This document shows, one piece after another, positions 1 through 6,265 of a stretch of 12,952 bases of DNA (the first letter of the stretch is position 1; the number at the start of each line of letters is the position of its first letter). This DNA is from Eshraghiella sp964576255. GTDB taxonomy: Bacteria > Bacillota > Clostridia > Lachnospirales > Lachnospiraceae. The position numbers were made by a program, and so were the translations under genes. Where the stretch lies: assembly GCA_964576255.1 (NCBI GenBank), contig CAZNUK010000065.1:1-12952 (forward strand), written 5' to 3'. The notes below the pieces were generated by a model. The model saw nothing but the letters and a program-made list of their open reading frames with translations. It had not been told where the DNA came from and did no database searches.

Positions 1-501
1 ACCATGCTCCCAGAAGTTATCACAATCACCGTTCTCATCACGATAAAAACGTGTTACTTTCTCGGCAGGCACGCCCACTTCCTTAGTCCAGATATCAAAA
101 GCTTCATCATCATCCGCATAGATTGATGGATAGAGTCGGTCTTCCTCCATACCAACAACCTTGGTTAAAAACTCCCAAGACCAGTTAATAGCTTCTTTCT
201 TAAAATAATCACCGAAAGAAAAGTTTCCAAGCATCTCAAAGAAAGTAAGATGTCTTGCGGTCTTACCTACATTGTCAATATCACCTGTTCTGATACATTT
301 CTGACAGGTTGTTACTCTGTTACGTGGTGGAATCTCCTGACCTGTAAAATAAGGCTTTAATGGAGCCATTCCCGCATTAATAAGCAAAAGACTATTATCA
401 TTATGTGGAACCAGCGAAAAGCTGTTCATTCTAAGATGGTCTTTGCTCTCAAAAAACTCTAAATACTTTCTTCTTAAATCATTAACGCCATATGACTGCA
501 T
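1..501 (-). CDS. alaS: Alanyl-tRNA synthetase, N-terminal part (cut by window edge)
   Basis: This is the first 167 codons of cytoplasmic alanyl-tRNA synthetase, which charges tRNA-Ala with alanine using ATP. The visible part is the start of the class II aminoacylation domain. It has the N-terminal RRKYLEFFESKDH segment, LVPHNDNSLLLINAGMAPLK (about residues 31-50), and the class II motif 2 region with ARHLTFFEMLGNFSFGDYF, typical of AlaS. The start at 501 is supported by a strong AGGAGGA site (509-515), seven bases upstream. The gene lies 25 bases after a small membrane-protein gene and has no promoter or T-box leader of its own that I can see, so it is probably transcribed with that gene from the promoter at 747-775. 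The editing and C-Ala domains lie beyond the left edge. Identification is secure from the motifs. Confidence 0.97.
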   Translation of the reverse strand, partial: MQSYGVNDLRRKYLEFFESKDHLRMNSFSLVPHNDNSLLLINAGMAPLKPYFTGQEIPPRNRVTTCQKCIRTGDIDNVGKTARHLTFFEMLGNFSFGDYFKKEAINWSWEFLTKVVGMEEDRLYPSIYADDDEAFDIWTKEVGVPAEKVTRFYRDENGDCDNFWEHG

Positions 502-526
502 GGCAAAATCCTCCTAGTATAACTAT

Positions 527-706
527 TTATTGTGCGGAATCCTCATCCAGAGAATTTTTTCCCTTGGATGCCTTAATCTTGTCTGTTAATTTTCTAAGTC
601 TTGAACCTAAAAACACCGCTAAAACAATTAAGGCGGCAATGGCGAGAAATCTCACAACCTCAAAAAATATATCATTCAACAAAACGTAAACATCTGCTAA
701 AATCAT
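527..706 (-). CDS. 59-residue single-pass membrane protein, unknown function
   Basis: I do not recognise this family. The product has an N-terminal segment of about 16 residues, one hydrophobic helix (about residues 17-34, VVRFLAIAALIVLAVFLG), then a basic stretch (SRLRKLTDKIKASKGK) and an acidic end (SLDEDSAQ). By the positive-inside rule the charged tail should be cytoplasmic. An upstream in-frame ATG at 775 would give 82 residues. I chose the ATG at 706 because a near-perfect AAGGAGGA site (713-720) sits six bases before it, and because the longer version would begin inside the predicted promoter. It is the first gene after that promoter and lies 25 bases before alaS. No catalytic motif is visible. 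Its reality is supported by the ribosome site and sensible membrane topology, not by homology. Confidence 0.75.
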   Translation of the reverse strand: MILADVYVLLNDIFFEVVRFLAIAALIVLAVFLGSRLRKLTDKIKASKGKNSLDEDSAQ

Positions 707-712
707 AAAAAA

Positions 713-720
713 TCCTCCTT
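713..720 (-). promoter_or_regulatory. Ribosome binding site fixing the small membrane-protein start
   Basis: AAGGAGGA on the minus strand, six bases upstream of the ATG at 706. It decides against the longer reading from 775. Confidence 0.85.
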
Positions 721-746
721 TGCATGCTTTATGCACATTATTTTTA

Positions 747-775
747 ATCGTATCATAATTAATGTATAATTTCAA
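747..775 (-). promoter_or_regulatory. Predicted sigma-A promoter for small membrane protein and alaS
   Basis: On the minus strand, TTGAAA (770-775, five of six to consensus) is followed by a 17-base spacer and TACGAT (747-752), preceded by TGA, which fits an extended -10. The predicted start is near 740, giving a leader of roughly 35 bases. The -35 box overlaps the rnhA stop codon, so rnhA readthrough could also feed alaS; I see no terminator between them. Confidence 0.65.
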
Positions 776-1248
776 GATAAAGTAACATCTTCAATCAGAT
801 TATCTCCATCTGCGGCTGTTGTAGCAAGTACATCACATCTCTCATTAAGAGGATGACCGTTATGTCCTTTAACCCAGATGAAATTAACTTTGTGTTGTTC
901 CATAACCTTTAACAGGTATTTCCACAAATCCGGGTTTTTAACAGGTTTATTGCCCGAACCCTTCCAGCCCTTTTTTATCCATGAGTCAATCCAGTTCTGG
1001 TTAAAAGCATCCACAAGGTATTTAGAATCAGAATACAAATCCACTTCACAAGGTGTTTTGAGAGCCTCCAGGCCTCTTATTGCCGCCATTAATTCCATTC
1101 GGTTATTAGTTGTTTTAATGTAACCCTGGGATAATTCTTTTTCATGAACAACGCCTTTGCTATCCTCATACCTAAGAACTGTACCATAACCACCCGGTCC
1201 GTCAGGATTGCCTCTGGCCGCTCCATCGGTATATATTTCTACTTTCAT
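772..1248 (-). CDS. rnhA: Ribonuclease HI
   Basis: RNase HI cleaves the RNA strand of RNA-DNA hybrids (R-loops, primers) using two metal ions. The 158-residue product has the usual length and the full catalytic set: D8 in IYTDGAARGNPDGPGG, E52 in NNRMELMAAI, D74 in YSDSKYLVDAF, H129 in VKGHNGH, and D139 in NERCDVLA. The region rich in W and K (about residues 86-105) matches the basic handle of the E. coli-type enzyme. An ATG at 1263 would add five residues, but GGAGG (1257-1261) lies inside that extension, eight bases before the ATG at 1248, so I use 1248. That ATG overlaps the stop of the MutS-like gene as TAATG, which implies translational coupling. The genome also encodes RNase HII (rnhB, in this window), so the two enzymes share hybrid removal. 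Confidence 0.95.
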   Translation of the reverse strand: MKVEIYTDGAARGNPDGPGGYGTVLRYEDSKGVVHEKELSQGYIKTTNNRMELMAAIRGLEALKTPCEVDLYSDSKYLVDAFNQNWIDSWIKKGWKGSGNKPVKNPDLWKYLLKVMEQHKVNFIWVKGHNGHPLNERCDVLATTAADGDNLIEDVTLS

Positions 1249-2936
1249 TAAATCTGCCTCCATACACCAGTATTAACAAAATCCTCAGCTCTGTTTTGAG
1301 CTTTGGAAACAATTTCTTTATTGTAGCCGATTATTTCAAGAAGTTTAATGGCATTTCTTGATGTGGCTCTGCCCTTCATAAGTTCGTATGAAAATACGAT
1401 TTCATTATCCACAACCTGCTCTGTAAAATGATAATTTGAATAGCAATCCTTCAAAATATAAGTAAGTTCTATATCATGTGTGGCTGCAAAACACATAACC
1501 TTTTGAGATTCCAATTCTTTAAGAATTTGTGAAGAAGCCGCTATACGTTCCACCGTATTGGTTCCTCTTAAAACTTCATCTACAAAGCACAAAATTCTGT
1601 CTCCGGACTCATTGGCTTTGTCCATAATTCTCTTAAGAGATTTGATTTCTACAATGTAATAGCTTTCTCCGGATTCTATACTATCCCTAAGTGCCATGGA
1701 TGAATATACTCTGTAATAAGGTGCTGTATAGCTTGTTGCCGGGCAGGTATTAATGCTTTGGGCTAGAATTGCATTAATTGCCACAGATTTAAGGAATGTG
1801 GACTTACCTGATGCATTAGAACCTGTAAGTAAAACAGGTCTGTTGTCGCAGATTGAGTTAGCCACTGGCTCTTTTATCCCAAGATGATACACATCCTTAA
1901 TGTTTATTTCATCGGTTTGCGCAAATGTAGGAATACAATAATAAGGAATAATTCTTCTAAAACTTCCTACGCTAATCATAGAGTCAATTAGCCCCAAATT
2001 GTCAATCAAATTAATAACGTCATCATAATTACCTGCCATATGCTTTAACATAGAATTAAACTTAATTAAATCCACATGAGTAAACATTCTTACATATTCC
2101 ATCACAATCTCAACAAGAGAACCATTATTATCTCTGGAAGATACAAGAAGGAAGGAATTTCGGCTTACCTTGGCAAATTTTTTGCTTAATTTCATAAAGT
2201 ACTGATTGTACTCTGACAGTTCAGCGATATTTAGTCCGGCAATTTCTTTACCTGCATCAAGCATAGCCACCAGCTGTTTAATACAAATAAAGTAATTTTC
2301 GATTTTCATCTTGTATTTGTAGTAAGAAACAATTGTTACTCCTGCACTGATAAGTAAAAATAAAATTCCCAAAACAGCATCTATAAAAATCATATATACA
2401 AGGGATGCAATCAGCATAATATTTACCAAATAATGAAACATATTAGAACCCGGCTTAAGAGCAAAAACATTCTTCATATAGTCAGATATGGAAAGTCTTC
2501 GGGTGTAGCCCATCATTTTAAGTGCCATCATTATTTTGGTTCGTTCATCTTCATGGGAGTCCAGATACTTAATAAGTCTTTCTCTCTCGTTCAAGACTTT
2601 TTGTTGGTTAGATGGTGTTCTTAAAAGCTTATATAAATACTCTCGTCCAACAGAAGAACAAGTGGAATTAATCAAAATAAAAATACTGTCCATATCAAGA
2701 TCATTCCATGTAATATCATCCACACAATAGGTCTTATCATCCATTGTGTTTTTGTAATAATGGGAAATGGCCTCAAATTCATCATAATCATAGTTAGTAT
2801 TTTTTAATTTCCCATATTCCGATTTAAGCTTGTTATACAGCTTTCTGGTGGTATTTTTTGATGTAATTATACCAACAATTATTAATATTAAAATAGCTGC
2901 CACAAGAAGAGCTGCAATTATATAAAAATCGTCCAT
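1248..2936 (-). CDS. Membrane-anchored MutS-family ATPase (MutS domain V protein)
   Basis: A 562-residue protein with a C-terminal MutS-type ABC ATPase domain. Visible motifs: Walker A GSNASGKST (about 372-380), the SYYIVEIKSLKRI segment that replaces the MutS STFMxEM region (about 425-437), Walker B RILCFVDE with the following VLRGTN loop (about 447-460), and the switch histidine in AATHDIEL (about 485-492). Unlike MutS1 or MutS2 it has no mismatch-reading domain, clamp or Smr domain. Instead it has a hydrophobic helix at about residues 6-25 and a longer hydrophobic region at about 166-206, probably two helices, so it should be in the membrane with the ATPase in the cytoplasm. Such proteins are usually annotated only as MutS-related; their role is unknown and mismatch repair should not be assumed. 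I prefer the ATG at 2936 to a GTG at 2948, since the predicted transcript starts near 2958 and GTGAG lies seven bases before the ATG. It is coupled to rnhA. Confidence 0.85.
   Translation of the reverse strand: MDDFYIIAALLVAAILILIIVGIITSKNTTRKLYNKLKSEYGKLKNTNYDYDEFEAISHYYKNTMDDKTYCVDDITWNDLDMDSIFILINSTCSSVGREYLYKLLRTPSNQQKVLNERERLIKYLDSHEDERTKIMMALKMMGYTRRLSISDYMKNVFALKPGSNMFHYLVNIMLIASLVYMIFIDAVLGILFLLISAGVTIVSYYKYKMKIENYFICIKQLVAMLDAGKEIAGLNIAELSEYNQYFMKLSKKFAKVSRNSFLLVSSRDNNGSLVEIVMEYVRMFTHVDLIKFNSMLKHMAGNYDDVINLIDNLGLIDSMISVGSFRRIIPYYCIPTFAQTDEINIKDVYHLGIKEPVANSICDNRPVLLTGSNASGKSTFLKSVAINAILAQSINTCPATSYTAPYYRVYSSMALRDSIESGESYYIVEIKSLKRIMDKANESGDRILCFVDEVLRGTNTVERIAASSQILKELESQKVMCFAATHDIELTYILKDCYSNYHFTEQVVDNEIVFSYELMKGRATSRNAIKLLEIIGYNKEIVSKAQNRAEDFVNTGVWRQI
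1257..1261 (-). promoter_or_regulatory. Ribosome binding site fixing the rnhA start
   Basis: GGAGG on the minus strand, eight bases before the ATG at 1248 and inside the end of the MutS-like gene. It favours the 158-residue RNase HI over a five-residue-longer version. Confidence 0.8.
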
Positions 2937-2964
2937 TTCAAATCTCACTTTCTTATAATGTGCT

Positions 2965-2970
2965 ATTATA
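2965..2970 (-). promoter_or_regulatory. Predicted -10 box for the MutS-like gene
   Basis: A perfect TATAAT on the minus strand, in the gap after the spoIVA terminator. No good -35 box is at the right distance (TAGTAA at 2988-2993 is poor), so the promoter is weak or activator-dependent if real. The predicted start near 2958 leaves a leader of about 22 bases. Confidence 0.45.
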
Positions 2971-2996
2971 CACTTAATTGGTTAATTTTACTACCT

Positions 2997-3041
2997 AAAA
3001 ATGAGTTGACACCTACGTTTTTTACGCAAGTATCAACTCAT
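2997..3041 (-). terminator. Rho-independent terminator after spoIVA
   Basis: On the minus strand an 18-pair stem (3024-3041 with 3001-3018, a few G-U pairs, no bulges) closes a five-A loop (3019-3023) and ends in a run of U (2997-3001). The stem begins four bases after the spoIVA stop codon. It separates spoIVA from the MutS-like gene. Confidence 0.9.
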
Positions 3042-3045
3042 TAAA

Positions 3046-4530
3046 TCAGATTATAAGGCACACAAGACCGCCATTAGAGTCATTAACCACTTTTTGCATT
3101 GTATCTTGTAATTTAACCTGTGATTCATCTGTAAGCATCTGAATTTTGCCCTTTATGCCATCCTCAATAAGCTGTCCCATGGATTTTCCAAAAATGCTTG
3201 TATTCCACACATCGCCATTTTGGGAGCTGTCATTAATATATTTAATTAAGTCCTTTGCCTGGTCTTCGCTTCCTACAATTGGCGCGATTTCTGTAGCAAT
3301 ATTAACCTTAATCATATGCACAGAAGGACTTTCTGCTTTGATTTTAACACCATATTTATTGTTGGTCTTAATTAGCTCTGGTTCGTTAAGAATAATTTCT
3401 TCTCTCCCCGGCATTACAACTCCGTAGCCTTTGTATTTGGCTGAATCAATTGCGTTTACATAACGATTATAGTTTTTTTTGAGGCAGGATAAAGTTTTTA
3501 TCATAGTGATAAGTTCATACTCATCCATAATTTTTTCTCCAGTTAGTTCGCTTAAATTCTCATAATAATATTTATCATCAATATAAATATTAACCTTCTG
3601 AAGTCCATTATAAAAATCAAAATCCTCAAATTTAAATTTGGAAGCATATTCTGATTCTATATTAAAGTCCATATTAGTTACATCTTTGATATATGTAATT
3701 TTATCCATAACATTTCTGGCAACAAGCATTAAATCTGTTTTAATCGGATGTTCTGTCGGAAGCATTTCCACCCATTTTGGCATATAAAATTCAATGCTGT
3801 TAATAGGAAATTCCAAAAGTATGGTTCTTAAAATCTCATTAAGTGTATTTTTGTCCATGTTCTGACAATCCACAGGCATTGCAGAAACACCATATTTACG
3901 GCTTATTGACTGGGCAATACGCTTAGTTTCCTCAGATTCTGGAATTGCAGAGTTAACAATAACTATAAAGGGTTTGTTAATCTTTTTTAATTCTGTTATA
4001 GCCTTTTCTTCTGCTTCAAAATAATTTTCCCTTGAAAATTCTCCGATTGTACCATCCGTTGTAATTACTACGCCTATTGTAGAATGGTCTTTTATAACTT
4101 TCTGAGTTCCATATTCTGCTGCTTTTGAAAATGGTATTTCATTAGGAAACCATGGTGTTTTGACATATCGTTCTTTCTCATCCTCATAAATTCCCTGAGC
4201 ATCATCAATCATAAAACCAACACAGTCAATAAGACGGAACTTGGCATTAAGATGCTCCCCTAAATTAATGCTAACCGCTTCTTTAGGAATAAATTTAGGC
4301 TCAGTGGTCATAACAGTTCTGCCACCTGAGGATTGAGGTAATTCATCAATTACACGTTCTTTTTCATTAGCATTGCTGATTTTGGGAATTATCATTATAT
4401 CCATAAAACGATTAATAAATGTGGATTTTCCTGTTCTTATGGGGCCAACCACACCGATATATATATCCCCGTTTGTTCGACCTTTAATGTCTTTATACAA
4501 CTGAAATTCCTGATTGTTTGAATTTTCCAT
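3046..4530 (-). CDS. spoIVA: Stage IV sporulation protein A, spore coat morphogenetic ATPase
   Basis: SpoIVA polymerises around the forespore, in the mother cell, to build the basement layer of the spore coat, using ATP hydrolysis to drive assembly (known from Bacillus subtilis). The 494-residue product matches the family length. It shows Walker A GPIRTGKST (29-37), the threonine pair in MTTEP (75-76), Walker B RLIDCVG with D102, and VIVNSAIP near residue 193 where a GTPase would carry NKxD; the lack of NKxD fits its ATP specificity. The C-terminus ends GGLVCLII, resembling the family's conserved hydrophobic tail. It lies downstream of gpsA, as in Bacillus (there with small genes in between). 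The Shine-Dalgarno site AAGGGG (4539-4544) is eight bases before the ATG and lies in one arm of an inverted repeat. Expression is probably sigma-E driven. Its presence implies that the organism, or its recent ancestor, forms endospores. Confidence 0.97.
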   Translation of the reverse strand: MENSNNQEFQLYKDIKGRTNGDIYIGVVGPIRTGKSTFINRFMDIMIIPKISNANEKERVIDELPQSSGGRTVMTTEPKFIPKEAVSINLGEHLNAKFRLIDCVGFMIDDAQGIYEDEKERYVKTPWFPNEIPFSKAAEYGTQKVIKDHSTIGVVITTDGTIGEFSRENYFEAEEKAITELKKINKPFIVIVNSAIPESEETKRIAQSISRKYGVSAMPVDCQNMDKNTLNEILRTILLEFPINSIEFYMPKWVEMLPTEHPIKTDLMLVARNVMDKITYIKDVTNMDFNIESEYASKFKFEDFDFYNGLQKVNIYIDDKYYYENLSELTGEKIMDEYELITMIKTLSCLKKNYNRYVNAIDSAKYKGYGVVMPGREEIILNEPELIKTNNKYGVKIKAESPSVHMIKVNIATEIAPIVGSEDQAKDLIKYINDSSQNGDVWNTSIFGKSMGQLIEDGIKGKIQMLTDESQVKLQDTMQKVVNDSNGGLVCLII

Positions 4531-4535
4531 AATTA

Positions 4536-4576
4536 AAACCCCTTCCGTATTTACTAATACATATGAGAAGGGGTTT
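4536..4576 (-). terminator. Inverted repeat between gpsA and spoIVA (attenuator or terminator, contains spoIVA SD)
   Basis: A perfect 10-pair inverted repeat: AAACCCCTTC on the minus strand (4567-4576) pairs with GAAGGGGTTT (4536-4545). A second small stem, GTATT/AATAC (4556-4560 with 4547-4551), sits in the loop. A short U run follows the 3' arm, so it could act as a modest terminator for the gpsA transcript. The 3' arm is also the spoIVA Shine-Dalgarno site, so readthrough RNA would have that site hidden. Confidence 0.7.
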
Positions 4577-4586
4577 AAAAATATTC
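4558..4586 (-). promoter_or_regulatory. Predicted sigma-E promoter of spoIVA
   Basis: On the minus strand GAATATT (4580-4586) fits the sigma-E -35 pattern KMATATT. After a 14-base spacer, CATATGTA (4558-4565) carries the conserved CATA start of the sigma-E -10 (CATACAMT), although the second half fits poorly. Spacing fits the family and spoIVA is sigma-E dependent in Bacillus. The predicted start is near 4551, between the arms of the inverted repeat. Confidence 0.5.
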
Positions 4587-4597
4587 ACACTGTTTTC

Positions 4598-5605
4598 TCA
4601 CCAAGGAATATTTGTATTTTCAGTTGTAGGCATTCTGCTCATTAATTCAAGCACACCATCTTTGGCATCTTCGCCTTCAAACAGTACTGAATATACCTTT
4701 TCAATAATAGGCATATCAATTCCATATTTTTTAGAAAGAGCATAGGCCGACTTGGCAGAATGTACACCTTCTACTACCATATGCACTTCTTCCATGGCTT
4801 CCTCCATAGTACGTCCCTGTCCGATAAGTATTCCGGCTCTTCTGTTGCGGCTGTGCATACTTCCGCAGGTTACAATTAAATCGCCAATTCCCGACAGTCC
4901 ATAAAAAGTTTCTGCACTACAGCCCATAGCAACACCCAATTTGGAAATTTCATAAATTCCTCTTGTAATTAAGGCTGCTTTGGTGTTATCACCATATTCA
5001 AGTCCGTCAACCACACCTGCTGCAAGTGCAATAACGTTCTTCAACGAACCACCAACTTCAATTCCTTTAACATCAGGATTAATATATATTCTGAATACCT
5101 CACTAAAGAAAATCTTCTGAAGATATTCTGCAAACTCTTTTTCTTCTGCACCAATTACGCAAGAAGTAGGAATTCCTCTTCCAACCTCTTCTGCATGGCT
5201 TGGTCCGGATAAGACTGCAACCTTGGCGTCCTTAATTTCATCCATAATTATTTCTGTCATAGTCATTAAAGAGCCTTCTTCTATACCCTTTGCAACATTA
5301 ACAATTTTAAGGTTAGGAATATTTAATCCAGCAAGTTCGGCAGAGGTTGCTCTGACATACGGAGATGCAACTGCCATAACCAGAAAATCCTTATCTTCTG
5401 CACATTCTCTTAAATCTGTTGTGAGCTTAATCTCAGTTGGAATCGGAATTCCCGGAAGAGACCTTTTATTCTCTCCATCCTGTCTGATTCCTTCGATTTC
5501 AGCTGTAACCTTTGACCATACCGTTACTTCATGACCATTGTTATTAAGTAACACTGATAATGCTAACGCCCAGCCGCCGGCCCCTATCATACCAATTTTA
5601 ACCAT
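4598..5605 (-). CDS. gpsA: Glycerol-3-phosphate dehydrogenase [NAD(P)+]
   Basis: GpsA reduces dihydroxyacetone phosphate to sn-glycerol-3-phosphate in the cytoplasm, the backbone for phospholipids. The 335-residue product has the usual length, an N-terminal Rossmann fold (IGAGGWALALS, residues 7-17), NVAKGIE with K106, the GPSHAEEV motif (134-141), and the catalytic lysine K189 in GGSLKNVIALAAG in the C-terminal helical domain, followed by GDNTKAALITRG. The third glycine of the dinucleotide motif is alanine here (A13). The start at 5605 follows GGAGG by about seven bases and lies one base after the plsY stop, so the two are cotranscribed. PlsY consumes the product of this enzyme, so adjacent genes cover two consecutive steps of membrane lipid synthesis. 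Confidence 0.96.
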   Translation of the reverse strand: MVKIGMIGAGGWALALSVLLNNNGHEVTVWSKVTAEIEGIRQDGENKRSLPGIPIPTEIKLTTDLRECAEDKDFLVMAVASPYVRATSAELAGLNIPNLKIVNVAKGIEEGSLMTMTEIIMDEIKDAKVAVLSGPSHAEEVGRGIPTSCVIGAEEKEFAEYLQKIFFSEVFRIYINPDVKGIEVGGSLKNVIALAAGVVDGLEYGDNTKAALITRGIYEISKLGVAMGCSAETFYGLSGIGDLIVTCGSMHSRNRRAGILIGQGRTMEEAMEEVHMVVEGVHSAKSAYALSKKYGIDMPIIEKVYSVLFEGEDAKDGVLELMSRMPTTENTNIPW

Positions 5606-5606
5606 A

Positions 5607-6263
5607 TTATGCCTCCGCTTTTTTCTTAAACGACAATTTATTCTCTGTTCCCTTGAATATTCTTACAATATTCGCTTTATGTCTAATATATGCCAAAGCA
5701 ACGAATGCAAAGAATACACCAATTGCTTCGTATTCAATTCTGGTCGTGGCAAGTCCTTTTACAAGTCCTATTTTTGTTATTATTATAAAAGTAATAAATA
5801 CAGACAGTACCATCAAAAGAGACCCTGCTGATACATATTTGGAAATTACTACAGCAAGAATAAATACAGCTAATCCAACTACAATAAGCTGCCACTGACC
5901 GAGAGAAATAATAAATCCTCCTGTTGTGGCAATTCCCTTGCCACCTTTGAACTTAAGGTATGCAGGAAAATTATGACCTAAAACAGCACCAAATCCTGTA
6001 TATAATACAAGAAGAGTCATTGAATCCTGAAAATCATTACGAAAAATAAATCTTACAAGTAATGATGGAATAATCGCCTTTAACATATCTCCTATAAAAA
6101 CTACAAGGGCTGCTCTTTTTCCTAATGTTCTAAGAGCGTTGGTTGTTCCTGCATTACCACTTCCATGCTCTCTGATATCAATATGATGAGCTCTTCCATA
6201 TATATATGCGGTCTGGAACATTCCGAAAACATATCCGATGCACAAACAAATGATGCGTTCCAT
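5607..6263 (-). CDS. plsY: Acyl-phosphate:glycerol-3-phosphate acyltransferase PlsY
   Basis: PlsY is an integral membrane enzyme that transfers a fatty acyl group from acyl-phosphate to the 1-position of glycerol-3-phosphate, giving lysophosphatidic acid. The 218-residue protein has several hydrophobic helices and the three family motifs: GSGNAGTTNALR (34-45), KFKGGKGIATT (104-114), and the late GTEN segment close to residue 205. It is slightly longer than many homologues at the C-terminus, ending in a lysine-rich tail (KLSFKKKAEA). AAGGAGAG overlaps the der stop codon and sits a few bases before the ATG; the gap to der is two bases. It is probably cotranscribed with der and gpsA, which supplies its glycerol-3-phosphate. 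Confidence 0.96.
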   Translation of the reverse strand: MERIICLCIGYVFGMFQTAYIYGRAHHIDIREHGSGNAGTTNALRTLGKRAALVVFIGDMLKAIIPSLLVRFIFRNDFQDSMTLLVLYTGFGAVLGHNFPAYLKFKGGKGIATTGGFIISLGQWQLIVVGLAVFILAVVISKYVSAGSLLMVLSVFITFIIITKIGLVKGLATTRIEYEAIGVFFAFVALAYIRHKANIVRIFKGTENKLSFKKKAEA

Positions 6264-6265
6264 TA

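Noticed and set aside
721..735. Small inverted repeat TGCAT/ATGCA just upstream of the small membrane-protein ribosome site
   Set aside because: Only five pairs with a five-base loop; too weak to call an operator, terminator or riboswitch. It might slightly stabilise the 5' end of the RNA.
2937..2948. GTG start for the MutS-like gene, adding four residues
   Set aside because: It would lie only about ten bases from the predicted transcript start, without a good ribosome site. The ATG at 2936 has a GAG core at proper spacing. The choice is not certain.
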